A stretch of DNA of 64,000 bases from Microbacterium invictum (lineage in GTDB: Bacteria; Actinomycetota; Actinomycetes; Actinomycetales; Microbacteriaceae): the NCBI RefSeq assembly GCF_014197265.1, contig NZ_JACIFH010000001.1, forward strand, positions 2,790,001 through 2,854,000. The letters run 5' to 3'. The notes beneath the pieces were generated by a model. The model did no database searches. It was not told the origin of the DNA and worked only from the letters and a program-made list of their open reading frames with translations. Numbering within the stretch: position 1 is the stretch's first letter; every line of letters starts with the position of its first letter. Shown here in pieces: positions 1 to 9,581 of the stretch. The translations under genes and the position numbers were made by a program.

Positions 1-31
1 ATCGAGTCTCCGCTGCATCACCGGTTTACGG

Positions 32-2287
32 TCAGGAGTGAAAAACGTGCATGCCGCCACCGACGTGCAGTTCGTCGCTATTGGGTAGCCGCACGACGGC
101 CGATGATCCCTTGGGAACTTCTGCCTCGACGGTGAGCGAGTCACCGTTGATCTCCCAGCGAACGGACGTGCGCCCATGCGGTGTCTCCAGTGCGGCAGAC
201 GCCCAGGTGAGTCCACCCCCGGGTTGCGGTGCGATAAGAATGCGAGAGTAGCCCGGCTCAAGCGGGGCCAACCCGGCGACGGTCCGATGCATCCAGGTCG
301 CAATCGAACCGAACGCATAGTGATTGAAGCTCGTCATCTCGCCGGGGTTGATAGTCCCGTCCGGCAGCATCGAGTCCCATCGTTCCCATATCGTCGTGGC
401 GCCCATCGTGACCGGATAGAGCCACGATGGATTCTCGGTCTGCAGAAGAAGCCGATATGCCGCGTCGAGGTGGCCGGTCTTTGTCAGCGCGCCACTGATG
501 AACGGTGTCCCCGCGAATCCTGTGGTGATGGTGTAGCCGCTCTCAGCGACCAGCTCTGCGAGGCGTTCACCAGCAACGCGGTCAGCATCCTCATCGAGAA
601 GGTCGAAAGCGATGGCGAGGGCGTAGACTGCCGGCGCATCACTCAGGACTCGGCCGCCATCGACGAAGTGCGCGTTGAAAGCTGTCCGCAACCGCGCGGC
701 GAGCTCGAGGAACTCAGCGGCGTCATCATCGCGCTGCAGCAACACGGATGTCTTGGCCGCAATGGTGGCAGACCGATAGACGCACGCGGTGGCGACAACC
801 TTGGGATCAGCCTTGGCCTCGAAGGGCGCATCCGGCGGGGCGGTTGGGTCCAGCCAGTCGGCAAGTTGCAAGCCGGCTTCGAGCAGATCGCGGTCGGAGA
901 GCACGGCGCTGACTCGCCGGACGTAGGCGGCCATCGAGTCGTACTGCTGCTCGAGGATCGTGATGTCGCCGTATGCCTCCCAGAGACTCCAGGGAACCCA
1001 GCACGCGGCGTCGCTCCAAAGAGCCATCACCGGCGCGAGCGCCGGGGCTTCGGATCCCAGGTCCTTCATCTGGATCTTCAGGACGTCGGGAACTACGAGG
1101 GCGACGTCGCCATTGGCGTGACTCTGTTCAGCGGATAGGTCGAGCAGCCAGTCGCTGAGGAAGGACTCGACGTCGTAGAGAAATGATGCGGTGTCGACGA
1201 ATGCGGAGAGGTCACCGGTCCAGCCGAGTCGCTCGTCGCGCTGCGGACAGTCCGTCGGGACATCGACGAAGTTGCCGCGCATGCTCCACACGACGTTCGA
1301 GTGCAGCTGGTTGAGAAGGGGGTCGGAGCACGCGAAGGTTCCGATCCGGTCGAGTTGCGATCCGATGACCACGGCGGTGAGGGCCGCGGATAGCTCGTCG
1401 AGGGTTCCAGTCCAACCCGTGACCTCGGCGTACCGGAATCCGTGGAACGTGAACGTCGGCTCGAATACGTCGAGTTCGCCGCTGAGGGTGTATTCATCGG
1501 TTGCGCGCGCGGTGCGAAGCGGCCGCACTCCCAGTTCGTTGTCTTCGAGCACCTCAGCGTGGCGGATGGTGATGGTGTCCCCGGCGCGGCCTCGCAGGCT
1601 CAAGCGGATCCATCCGACAAGGTTCTGGCCGAAGTCCGCGAGGGTCGCCCCGGTGGGAGACGTCCAGATGCTGACGGGCGCACGCTCTTCCTGGCGGCGC
1701 ACAGGTGGGCCGACATAGGGCGTGAGGCGGGACCGGTCGAACGGGATAGCCCGCGTGCCCGACCATCCGGATGGCAAAGTACCCGGTGAGGTCCAAGTGA
1801 GGTCCCGGCGGCGGGCGTCGATTGATTCACCGTTGTACAGGTCGTCCGCGAGGACGTCACTCGGCCCGGACGCCCAGGACTGATCTGTTGCGATGATCTG
1901 CACGTGTCCGTCGTCGAAAGTGATGTGCAGTTCGGCGAGCGCGGCGCGCTCGGGTCCGTACAGCGCCTTGCCTCCTGCGAAGCCGAGGTGTCCGGTGTGC
2001 CATCCGTTTCCGACGAGGATGCCGATGACGTTCTCCTGCTCAAGCAGGTCGGTCACGTTCCACTGCGCGTAGCGAAGGCGCCACTCGTAGCTGCTCCAAC
2101 CAGGTGTGAGCAGGTCCGGCGAGGCGGGCTTGCCGTTGATGGTGACCTCGCAGACGCCGAGGGCAGTGGCGAGAAGTTCGGCGGAGGTGACCTCTCCGTG
2201 CCCGGAGTCGAGCGCGAAGACCCTCCGGAGTAGTGGGGCGGTGTCCCGCTCGACGTCGGGAGAGATCATTTCAGCGGTGAAGGTCAT
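32..2287 (-). CDS. alpha-L-rhamnosidase, GH78
   Basis: Predicted to release terminal L-rhamnose from plant glycosides or oligosaccharides. The 751-residue protein has the six-hairpin GH78 layout: an N-terminal beta-sandwich (about 1-310) followed by the (alpha/alpha)6 barrel. The family motif DCPQRDERLGWTGD at about residues 346-359 carries the acidic residues used in catalysis. There is no signal peptide, so it probably acts in the cytoplasm on sugars brought in by the importer encoded upstream. It is somewhat short compared with many bacterial GH78 enzymes of 850-1000 residues, which carry additional N-terminal modules. The ATG at 2287 follows GGAG about ten bases away. It is the last gene of the operon that begins at 12125, 49 bp after the preceding gene. 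Family call is firm; the exact rhamnoside is unknown. Confidence 0.9.
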   Translation of the reverse strand: MTFTAEMISPDVERDTAPLLRRVFALDSGHGEVTSAELLATALGVCEVTINGKPASPDLLTPGWSSYEWRLRYAQWNVTDLLEQENVIGILVGNGWHTGHLGFAGGKALYGPERAALAELHITFDDGHVQIIATDQSWASGPSDVLADDLYNGESIDARRRDLTWTSPGTLPSGWSGTRAIPFDRSRLTPYVGPPVRRQEERAPVSIWTSPTGATLADFGQNLVGWIRLSLRGRAGDTITIRHAEVLEDNELGVRPLRTARATDEYTLSGELDVFEPTFTFHGFRYAEVTGWTGTLDELSAALTAVVIGSQLDRIGTFACSDPLLNQLHSNVVWSMRGNFVDVPTDCPQRDERLGWTGDLSAFVDTASFLYDVESFLSDWLLDLSAEQSHANGDVALVVPDVLKIQMKDLGSEAPALAPVMALWSDAACWVPWSLWEAYGDITILEQQYDSMAAYVRRVSAVLSDRDLLEAGLQLADWLDPTAPPDAPFEAKADPKVVATACVYRSATIAAKTSVLLQRDDDAAEFLELAARLRTAFNAHFVDGGRVLSDAPAVYALAIAFDLLDEDADRVAGERLAELVAESGYTITTGFAGTPFISGALTKTGHLDAAYRLLLQTENPSWLYPVTMGATTIWERWDSMLPDGTINPGEMTSFNHYAFGSIATWMHRTVAGLAPLEPGYSRILIAPQPGGGLTWASAALETPHGRTSVRWEINGDSLTVEAEVPKGSSAVVRLPNSDELHVGGGMHVFHS

Positions 2288-2336
2288 GCTCGACTACTCC
2301 TATCGACGGTATTCCTTGGCACGTTCGCGGCACGGT

Positions 2337-4439
2337 TCAAGGCCACGGGAGGAGGCCCTCGTGACGAACGGACCAGCCTTCGCTCGGAAATCCGGGGGTG
2401 TCCTCACTCCCGTCCCAGCCCGCGCACATCAATGACACTGCGGCGAGCAGTCCGCCGTTGCCGGGCAGGTAGATCGGAAGGAAGTTACCCATCTGTGGAT
2501 TGTGGCCGTTCATCAGGTACTGGTTCTTCGAGGCATCCAGCATCAACGCATCGATTGCTGCTTGTGGGTCTCCGGCGCGCGTGGCAGCCATAGCGAGAAC
2601 GGGGAAGTCCCATCCCCAGGCTGTATCCCAATCCCACTTGTCCTTCACCCATCCAAGCGTGGCAAGGTGCGTTGCAGCATGTATCAGAGGCGTGGCGGGG
2701 ATCATTCCGAGCGCAGCCAACATCGATGGGTGGTCGTCCACTCGCGTGAAAGGTGGCGTCCCGATGGCTGTGTAGATTCCGTCGAGGACGTGCGGGTTGA
2801 CTAGGCCGGCGAGCTGGTGGTCCCACGTCGCGTTCCTAGAGCGTTCCGCGCGCTCCCGCCATTGCTGCGCGATTTCGAGACCCCACCACCAGTAGGCGAG
2901 CTCGAAGGTGGGATCCTCTGTTGTCGTCGGGTCGTAGAACTCTTGCGCCGGCATAATCGGCGCAGGGAGGTGGTATCCGTCACTGCGCTTCTCGGCGTAG
3001 GACGACATGAATACCGCTGTCTCCTCGACCAGAGGCTCGAGGCGATTCAGCAGCTGGACGTCAACACCTGCCCGCCTGAGCAGCTCGGCGAAGTAGATGA
3101 TGTGCGGCTGCTGCCAGACGAGGAAAGAGCCGATGTCGGTAGGGCTTTCCCTCCCGTCGGGACCTGTTTGCTTCGGCCAGCGGGCGCCCATGTATCCCTG
3201 CCGGCGGGCAGTCTCCTGCGCGACGTCGAGGACGGATTCGTACCAGCCGATACTTCTGGCCAGCAGCTCTGGACGCCCCCAGGTGGCGAAGTGCGCCGCG
3301 TGCCACCAGTGCATCTCCAGGTGGAACTTTCCCTGCCAGGAGTTCGTTACGAGACCGGTCTCCTGGGGCGGCTGATCTCCCGAGCTGTTCACGGCGGTCA
3401 AGTACTGCGACAGCACGATTCGTCGCTCCAGTTCGAACGCGCGTGGGTCGGTGCTGCCCGATAGGTCGATTGCGGCACCGTTAGTCCAGAAGGAACGCCA
3501 ATGCTGCGCCGAGCGACGAAGAGTCGAGTCGACGGAGATCTCCGTGGTGTGCGCCGTCACCGTACCGTCGTCAAACTCCGCTGTCAGCTCAAGGACGTTC
3601 TCACGAGTGCGGAGTAGGAACTCGTGGGGCGCGACGTTGATGAGCTCCCCGCGGTTCCATCGAGCGTGCACTCGGTATGAGGTGTCGTCTAGTTCTCTGA
3701 GGAACGTGGCGCCCTCGCTGTGTGAAGCCGACTCGGTGAGATGGCGGTCAGGGTGTGTCCAGACGCCAGCTCGGTGGAAGCTGTCGCTGGCGTAAGGGAA
3801 GGCGAAGGAAACGGTCAAGCGACCATCGGTGAGCAGCGAGGAACTGATCCGAAAACCGACTGTCGCCGTCTCGGGGTCTGCGGCGGTGATGACGGTGACC
3901 TCTTCGCCGGCGTATCGGAATCGGCTTGTCAACGTGCCGGTCCACAGGTCGAGGTGTTGCGTGGTTTGCTCCAAAGCGGATGCGGCGGTCTCGATGTCGC
4001 CGCCGGGAATGGCGGACAGGCGCAGTCCGATGCGTCCGAGATCAATGCGCTGCGGGTTCACGTGCAACCACATGGACGGGCGGGTCTCCTCGGTCACCGG
4101 TGTGCGACCGAGGATTGTGGGGATGTCGAGCTTGTCCGGATAGGAGACTTCACCACGCGCCGTTTGGTATGTGCTGAGCGAGTGAGCCAGTTCGAATCCT
4201 TCAGGGTTCGGCATGCTGTGCCATCCCCACGTGGACATCGTGCACGTGTCGACGGTCAGCCGCCCCTGTTCCTCAGCGAGGTCTGGGTCATGCTCGTCTC
4301 GAAAGGTCTGCATTCCGGTGATGTCAGCGGTGTAGGCGAAGTTGCCGTTCCCGACGGTGAGCGGATTCCGAGGGTCAGGAGCCGTCAGTCGGATGGCATG
4401 CCGGTCGATGACTGCCCGCCTGTCAATTGGCGAGGTCAT
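2337..4439 (-). CDS. six-hairpin glycosidase-like protein (GH65/GH95-like fold), substrate unknown
   Basis: A 700-residue protein with an N-terminal beta-sandwich containing VGNGNFAYTADITGMQTF and a C-terminal half rich in Trp and His (for example FHLEMHWWHAAHF and FLVWQQPHIIYFAEL). This is the look of an (alpha/alpha)6-barrel glycosidase or phosphorylase. I cannot assign it to a named activity; automated pipelines would probably call it GH65-like. The Glu in HLEMHWW is a plausible general acid, by inference only. The ATG at 4439 overlaps the stop of the GH3 gene as ATGA, so I prefer it over the in-frame ATG at 4454. The tight coupling to a GH3 glucosidase and a GH78 rhamnosidase suggests the three dismantle one heteroglycoside. 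No signal peptide is seen, so it is probably cytoplasmic. Confidence 0.65.
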   Translation of the reverse strand: MTSPIDRRAVIDRHAIRLTAPDPRNPLTVGNGNFAYTADITGMQTFRDEHDPDLAEEQGRLTVDTCTMSTWGWHSMPNPEGFELAHSLSTYQTARGEVSYPDKLDIPTILGRTPVTEETRPSMWLHVNPQRIDLGRIGLRLSAIPGGDIETAASALEQTTQHLDLWTGTLTSRFRYAGEEVTVITAADPETATVGFRISSSLLTDGRLTVSFAFPYASDSFHRAGVWTHPDRHLTESASHSEGATFLRELDDTSYRVHARWNRGELINVAPHEFLLRTRENVLELTAEFDDGTVTAHTTEISVDSTLRRSAQHWRSFWTNGAAIDLSGSTDPRAFELERRIVLSQYLTAVNSSGDQPPQETGLVTNSWQGKFHLEMHWWHAAHFATWGRPELLARSIGWYESVLDVAQETARRQGYMGARWPKQTGPDGRESPTDIGSFLVWQQPHIIYFAELLRRAGVDVQLLNRLEPLVEETAVFMSSYAEKRSDGYHLPAPIMPAQEFYDPTTTEDPTFELAYWWWGLEIAQQWRERAERSRNATWDHQLAGLVNPHVLDGIYTAIGTPPFTRVDDHPSMLAALGMIPATPLIHAATHLATLGWVKDKWDWDTAWGWDFPVLAMAATRAGDPQAAIDALMLDASKNQYLMNGHNPQMGNFLPIYLPGNGGLLAAVSLMCAGWDGSEDTPGFPSEGWSVRHEGLLPWP

Positions 4440-6880
4440 CCGTTGAGCGTCCACTCGAGCTCAAGCGGAAGGTCCTCGACGGACGGCCCGATGCGAAGCG
4501 TGTAGGCACCTGGCTCGACCACCCACTGGTCGTCCCAGTAGGCAAGTGCACGCGACGGAACGGGTATATCGACAGAGGCCGATTCCCCGGCTTCGCTACG
4601 CGCGACCGCGAATCCGACTAGCCAACGAACGGGTCGGTCAACGGAGGAATCTGCGCGTTCTGCGTAAACCTGGACCACCTGCTTGCCCGCGCGATGACCC
4701 GTGTTCGCAAGCGTCACCCGCACGACCGAGCTGTCAGCGTCTGCCGTCGCATCAGACCAGTTCCACTCGGTGTACCCAAGGCCGTGGCCGAAGGGGAACG
4801 CAGGTGGTACATCGGACTTGAGCCACGCGCGATAGCCGATGTGGATGCCTTCGGTATACGTGAGCACTCCGTCGGTCGGGACGACATCGACCACGGGCAC
4901 ATCGGCCAGGGCGGCCGGCCAGGTCGTGGGAAGACGACCACCCGGCTCCTCTGCACCGGTGATGATGTCGGCGATGGCGGCACCGAACTCTTGCCCGCCG
5001 AAGTAGCCGAGCAGAACGGCGGCGACGTCATCCACCCACGGGAGAGAGACGGGCGCGCCGGCATTGACCACCACCACCGTCCGCGGGTTGGCTGCGGCGA
5101 CAGCGCGCACGAGGTCGTCCTGAAGACCCGGCAAGTTGAGATCCGTCCGGTCGTATCCCTCGGATTCGACCTTCGCGTTGGTGCCTACGACGACCACTGC
5201 CACGTCGGCCGACGTGGCGGCAGCGACCGCCCGTTCGATGAGGATGTCGGGATCGGTCTCGACCGGGGCAAGACCGAGGGTGCCGCTAAACACTCCGACC
5301 AGTGGTGAGTCGAGTCCGACCATCGTGAACTCGGCACGAATGTCGATGGCCTGTCCTTCGACGGCATCGATCCTCGCGGTCAACGAAGGGGGGTTCAGGA
5401 ACGAGGCGCCCAGGTCGGTCCCCTCTATGACCGGTTGGTCGTCGACGACGAGCTGGTCGTCCAGGTAGAGACGGCCGTGGTTGCCGCTCGCAAAGCCCAA
5501 CAAGTTGATGCCTGACGCACTTGGGGTGTATACCGTGCGCATGATGAGGTGATGCGCGGTGGCAACGGGTGCGTCCCCGCCGAAGTAGACGAGCGCACTC
5601 GAGCGACGATCCTCAGCGAACAACACGTTGTCGTCGGAGTCGACAAACTCAACCAAAAGCCCGCGGTCGCCCGTTCTCGGATTCGTCATCTCATCGAGCG
5701 ATAACGGCGCGACACCTTCCTGAACGACGGCACCGATCTCGAACGAAACTTCAGCGTCGGCCAATGCGGCGCGAAGGCCGTCGAGTGGCGAAACGACGTG
5801 CTCTGGGATGACGGTGGCACTTCCGCCTCCTTGAGTTCGTGCCTCGCGGGCGTTCTGGCCGATGACCGCGACCCGCTGCCGCTTCTCGGCCGCCAGCGGG
5901 AGGATCCCATCATTCTTGAGGAGCACGGCGCCTTCGACGGATGCCTGACGCGCAAGAGCGACGCCGTCGATGATGGCGGGCGCTGCCGATGGCGATCCAT
6001 CGAGCGCGCCCACACGTTCCGCAAGAAGGAGCAAGCGAAGCACCTTGCGGTCGATGTCGGCTTCCCGCACTCGGCCGTCCTTGACGGCTTCCGCGAGCTG
6101 TGCCCACACCGGGGATGGGCCCGGCATTGCGAGATCCTGCGCGGCTGCAACTGCGTCGATGCTCCGGACCGCTGTCCAGTCAGACACGACGACGCCATCG
6201 AAGCCCCACTCCGAGTTCAGCGGAGTTTCCAACAGATCGTTCTCGGTCATGGTGACCCCATCGACCGCGTTGTATGCGCTCATCAGGCTCCATGCGCCAG
6301 CTCGCACCGCCCATTCGAATGGAATCAGGTAGAGCTCGCGCAGCGCGCGGTCTCCGGGCTGCACGTCAACGGTGAACCGATCCGTTTCAGAATCATTCGC
6401 GACGTAATGCTTCGGCGTCGCCGCGACGCCGTTTGCCTGCATACCTCGCACGTACCCGGCCGCCATCTGGCCGGTGAGTTGCGGGTCCTCACTCAGACAC
6501 TCGAAGTGGCGGCCGCCCAGCGGTGACCGGTGAAGATTGATGGTCGGGCCGAGGACTACGTCGACGCCTTTGCGCCGAGCCTCGGATGCCGCCGCTGCGC
6601 CGTATCGGAAGGCTAGGTCGACGTCCCAGGACGCCGCGAGTGCGGACCCGGACGGGAGATTCAGGGACGGTTCTCGTTCATCCCAGCGTGGACCGCGCAC
6701 GCCGGCAGGACCGTCGGAGAACGTCATTGCGCGCAAGCCAATCGAGGGCAGCGCAACAGTTGTCCAGAAGTCCGCACCCTGAATCAGTGAGACCTTCTCG
6801 TCGAGCGTGAGCCGTCCGAGGAGTGGACGGAGATGGTCTACAGCGCCGGTCTGCGCTGTCGTCGAGGACGTGGACATCAT
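4436..6880 (-). CDS. beta-glucosidase, GH3 with PA14 insert
   Basis: An 814-residue GH3 enzyme expected to hydrolyse beta-linked glucose or a related sugar from the non-reducing end. The N-terminal TIM barrel has the KHYVANDSE motif at 157-165 and the nucleophile Asp234 in VVSDW. A PA14-like beta-barrel insert lies at about 390-535 (YFGGDAP through SGTLGLAP), as in BglX/KmBgl-type enzymes where it narrows substrate choice. The C-terminal (alpha/beta)6 sandwich and fibronectin-III-like domain follow, ending in WNWSDATAD and beyond. There is no signal peptide. The ATG at 6880 overlaps the DppF stop codon (ATGA), giving translational coupling to the transporter. A second ATG is the next codon. 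It sits in the oligopeptide-type importer operon, which supports import of an intact beta-glucoside followed by cytoplasmic cleavage. Confidence 0.93.
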   Translation of the reverse strand: MMSTSSTTAQTGAVDHLRPLLGRLTLDEKVSLIQGADFWTTVALPSIGLRAMTFSDGPAGVRGPRWDEREPSLNLPSGSALAASWDVDLAFRYGAAAASEARRKGVDVVLGPTINLHRSPLGGRHFECLSEDPQLTGQMAAGYVRGMQANGVAATPKHYVANDSETDRFTVDVQPGDRALRELYLIPFEWAVRAGAWSLMSAYNAVDGVTMTENDLLETPLNSEWGFDGVVVSDWTAVRSIDAVAAAQDLAMPGPSPVWAQLAEAVKDGRVREADIDRKVLRLLLLAERVGALDGSPSAAPAIIDGVALARQASVEGAVLLKNDGILPLAAEKRQRVAVIGQNAREARTQGGGSATVIPEHVVSPLDGLRAALADAEVSFEIGAVVQEGVAPLSLDEMTNPRTGDRGLLVEFVDSDDNVLFAEDRRSSALVYFGGDAPVATAHHLIMRTVYTPSASGINLLGFASGNHGRLYLDDQLVVDDQPVIEGTDLGASFLNPPSLTARIDAVEGQAIDIRAEFTMVGLDSPLVGVFSGTLGLAPVETDPDILIERAVAAATSADVAVVVVGTNAKVESEGYDRTDLNLPGLQDDLVRAVAAANPRTVVVVNAGAPVSLPWVDDVAAVLLGYFGGQEFGAAIADIITGAEEPGGRLPTTWPAALADVPVVDVVPTDGVLTYTEGIHIGYRAWLKSDVPPAFPFGHGLGYTEWNWSDATADADSSVVRVTLANTGHRAGKQVVQVYAERADSSVDRPVRWLVGFAVARSEAGESASVDIPVPSRALAYWDDQWVVEPGAYTLRIGPSVEDLPLELEWTLNG

Positions 6881-7716
6881 GCGGCCTTTTCTGCGTCGAG
6901 AAGCTGGCGCCTTTCAGCGCGTCTCTGCTGCTGCTTGTCGGGGTCGGGCTTGGGGGCGGCCATGAAGAGGCGCTGGGTGTAGGGATGTTGGGGACGGGAG
7001 GTGACCTGGTCGCAGTCGCCGCTCTCGACGATTTCGCCGCGGAACATGACCGCTACTCGGTGGCTGATGTGGCGCACGACCGCGAGGTCATGGGTGATGA
7101 ACAGGTACGCGACTCCGGTCCGGTTCTGAATCTCGATCAGCAGGTCGAGCACACGAGCTTGCGTTGACAGATCGAGTGCGGAGACCGGCTCATCACAGAC
7201 GATGAGTTTGGGATCCAGCGCCAAAGCACGAGCGATTGCGATGCGCTGACGCTGACCGCCGGAGAACTCGCGAGCCAGTCGTCCTCGCGCATCGGCGGGC
7301 AACCCGACCTGATCCAGCAGCTCACGCACGCGCGCTTTCGCGGGCGTAGAGGCAATGCCTCGCGCCTGGAGTGGCTCGGCGAGGATCTGCTCAATCGTGA
7401 GAGACGGGTTCAGCGAGGAGTATGGATCCTGGAACACCACCTGAATCTCTGAACTGAGTGTACGTCGCTCCCGGCGGGCAAGATTGCTGATGTCTTGGCC
7501 GTCGTAGTAGATTGTGCCTTCGGTCACGGGTGCGAGCCCGAGTACCGCGCGACCGAGAGTCGTCTTCCCCGAGCCTGATTCCCCTACCAATCCGAGAGTC
7601 TCCCCTGGTTGGATATCTATCGAAACGCCAGCCAACGCTCTGAACGGCTTGGCGCGGAAACCCTTACCTGGGTAGGCGACGACGAGATCCTTTACGTCAA
7701 GCAGCGGACCGGTCAC
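6877..7716 (-). CDS. DppF/OppF-type ABC transporter ATPase
   Basis: Cytoplasmic nucleotide-binding subunit of a dipeptide/oligosaccharide (PepT-type) importer. It shows Walker A GESGSGKTT, the signature SGGQRQRIAIARAL, Walker B LIVCDEPVSALD, and the C-terminal oligo_HPY segment (SRPQHPYTQRLFMAAP) found in this class. The start is GTG at 7716: it overlaps the upstream stop codon as GTGA and has AAGGAGAG upstream, giving a protein of 279 residues. The longer in-frame extension lies within the previous gene and has no similarity to ATPases. The partner ATPase is fused to the permease encoded just upstream. Neighbouring glycosidases indicate that the transported ligand is a glycoside or oligosaccharide rather than a peptide. 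Confidence 0.93.
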   Translation of the reverse strand: MTGPLLDVKDLVVAYPGKGFRAKPFRALAGVSIDIQPGETLGLVGESGSGKTTLGRAVLGLAPVTEGTIYYDGQDISNLARRERRTLSSEIQVVFQDPYSSLNPSLTIEQILAEPLQARGIASTPAKARVRELLDQVGLPADARGRLAREFSGGQRQRIAIARALALDPKLIVCDEPVSALDLSTQARVLDLLIEIQNRTGVAYLFITHDLAVVRHISHRVAVMFRGEIVESGDCDQVTSRPQHPYTQRLFMAAPKPDPDKQQQRRAERRQLLDAEKAA

Positions 7717-9581
7717 AGCGTCTCTCCTTGGGTTGTTCCGGCAAGCGATGGCCTGGCCGGGCCTTCGTCGAGGATGGAGTCGAGCAACGACTTCGTGTAG
7801 GGATGCTGCGGATCGTTGAAGATCGCACGCACCGGCCCGGATTCGACGAAGAGCCCGCTCTGCATCACGGTCACCTGGTCGCACAGGTCAGCCACGACTC
7901 CGAAGTTGTGAGTGACCAACAGCATTGCCATGTGGCGCTCAGCTTGCAGGTCTCGAAGCAGATCGAGCACTTCCGCTTGAACTGTGACGTCAAGGGCCGT
8001 CGTCGGCTCGTCCGCGATGATGAGGTCCGGGTCTGTCGAGACGGCACCCGCGATGAGCACGCGTTGAGCCATACCGCCGGACACCTCGAAGGGATAGGCG
8101 TTGAAGGTGCGCAGCGGTTGCGGGATTCCAACGCGCTCTAGAAGTGCAAGCGCCCGTTCACGGGCTTCGCGCTTGCTCAGGCCGAGCGTCCGGCGCAGAG
8201 GCCGGGTCAGCTGACTGCCGATGGTAAACGACTGGTCGAGGTTGGACATGGGCTCCTGGGGGATGTAGCCGATGCGGCGCCCTCGAATCGCGGTGTAGAC
8301 GGCTTCCGAGGCGGTATCCAGCCGTGTGCCCTCGTAGTCGATTGTTCCGCCGGTGACGCTGCCACCCTTCGGGAGGAGGCCGAGTACTGCGAACGCCGTC
8401 TGGGACTTACCCGACCCCGATTCACCGATCAGCCCGTGCACTTCGCCTTTCCGAATGTCCATGGATACGCCGTGGACGACTTCCACCGATGAGCCGTCGT
8501 TCTGCTGGTAGCCAACGCGAAGGTTCTCAACGCGAAGAACGACCTCAGCGGCGGCCACAGCGCGCTTGGGGCTGTCGGGGTGACGGATGGTGTCGCTATC
8601 GACGAGGACGATCTCTGTGTCATCGGCCAGATCGCCGAGGCTTGTCGAAGTCGTTATCGCGGCTACCGATCCCGTTCGCGTGGTGACTGCGCGGCGGCGC
8701 TTCCGGCGGACGACGATAGTGCGCTCCAGAACGTCGCGCATTGCGTTGGCGAGCAGCACCAGTGCAACGCTGGTCAACCCAATGGCCAGGGAGGGCCAGA
8801 GCATGAGGATGGGGGTTTTGTAGATGTTGGCGAAGGCGTCGTTGAGCATCCCGCCCCAGGTGGGGAGCGACGTATCTCCGAGGCCGAGGAACTCCAGGCC
8901 GGCCTGAATCCCAATCGCGATGATCGCCACCACTGCGGTCTGAATGATGATTGGTGCGCGGACGACTGAGAGGACATGTCGTCCGATGATCCTGAAGTCG
9001 CCCAGACCCGAGACTCGAGCGGCGTCGACGTAGAGCTCGGATCGGGTTGCGGTGACCATCGAGTAGACGAGTCGGAAGTAGGCGGGCGCCAAGAGAACGC
9101 CGATGATGAGCATTGCCCACCAGATCGACGGGCCGAGTACCGCGCGAGCAGCGAGCAGCACGACCATTCCGGGTAGCGCCATGACCAGTGTCGTGAACCA
9201 CGACGAGACGTTGTCGAACCAGCCCTGGTAGTAGCCGGCGAGGAGACCGGACACGACGCCTATCACCAGCGAGACCACCACTGCGAGGGCCGCAGCGACC
9301 ACACTGATTCGCGTTGCGCTGAGGAGTCGAGAGAGCACATCGCGCCCCGCGCTGTCCGCTCCGAGCAGATGTTCAGCGCTCGGCGGAGCGAGTACGAGGT
9401 CGAGTGAGGCTTTCGCTGGGTCGTAGGGCGCGAAGTACGGGCCGAACACGGCGACCAGAATGACAAGCGCAAGGAAAGCCATCGATGCTACGGCGAGCGG
9501 CCTGCGCAGAAGGCGATTGAAGAGCCGGTCGGTGCGGGCACCAGCGGTGGGGATGTCGGTGGGGACTTCTACTGCGGTCAT
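7713..9581 (-). CDS. fused DppC-type permease and DppD-type ATPase
   Basis: One 622-residue polypeptide joins two ABC subunits. Residues about 1-310 form a DppC-like permease with the first TM helix at about 30-50, the LLGADSAGRDVLSR motif typical of DppC, and the coupling-loop sequence YVDAARVSGLGD. A Ser/Thr/Asp-rich linker (about 310-355) leads to an ATPase domain. That domain has Walker A GESGSGKS, the signature VSGGMAQRVLIAG, Walker B LIIADEPTTALD, and a C-terminal oligo_HPY segment. Such CD fusions occur in actinobacteria. The ATG at 9581 overlaps the dppB stop (ATGA), and the gene end overlaps the dppF-like GTG. The importer thus needs only one fused protein plus DppB, DppF and the binding protein. 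No frameshift is needed to explain the fusion. Confidence 0.92.
   Translation of the reverse strand: MTAVEVPTDIPTAGARTDRLFNRLLRRPLAVASMAFLALVILVAVFGPYFAPYDPAKASLDLVLAPPSAEHLLGADSAGRDVLSRLLSATRISVVAAALAVVVSLVIGVVSGLLAGYYQGWFDNVSSWFTTLVMALPGMVVLLAARAVLGPSIWWAMLIIGVLLAPAYFRLVYSMVTATRSELYVDAARVSGLGDFRIIGRHVLSVVRAPIIIQTAVVAIIAIGIQAGLEFLGLGDTSLPTWGGMLNDAFANIYKTPILMLWPSLAIGLTSVALVLLANAMRDVLERTIVVRRKRRRAVTTRTGSVAAITTSTSLGDLADDTEIVLVDSDTIRHPDSPKRAVAAAEVVLRVENLRVGYQQNDGSSVEVVHGVSMDIRKGEVHGLIGESGSGKSQTAFAVLGLLPKGGSVTGGTIDYEGTRLDTASEAVYTAIRGRRIGYIPQEPMSNLDQSFTIGSQLTRPLRRTLGLSKREARERALALLERVGIPQPLRTFNAYPFEVSGGMAQRVLIAGAVSTDPDLIIADEPTTALDVTVQAEVLDLLRDLQAERHMAMLLVTHNFGVVADLCDQVTVMQSGLFVESGPVRAIFNDPQHPYTKSLLDSILDEGPARPSLAGTTQGETL

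Noticed and set aside
176..1138. Long antisense open frame within the first GH78 gene
   Set aside because: Shadow frame caused by high G+C third positions; similar antisense frames at 14803-15606, 23569-24732 and 26045-27520 were rejected for the same reason.
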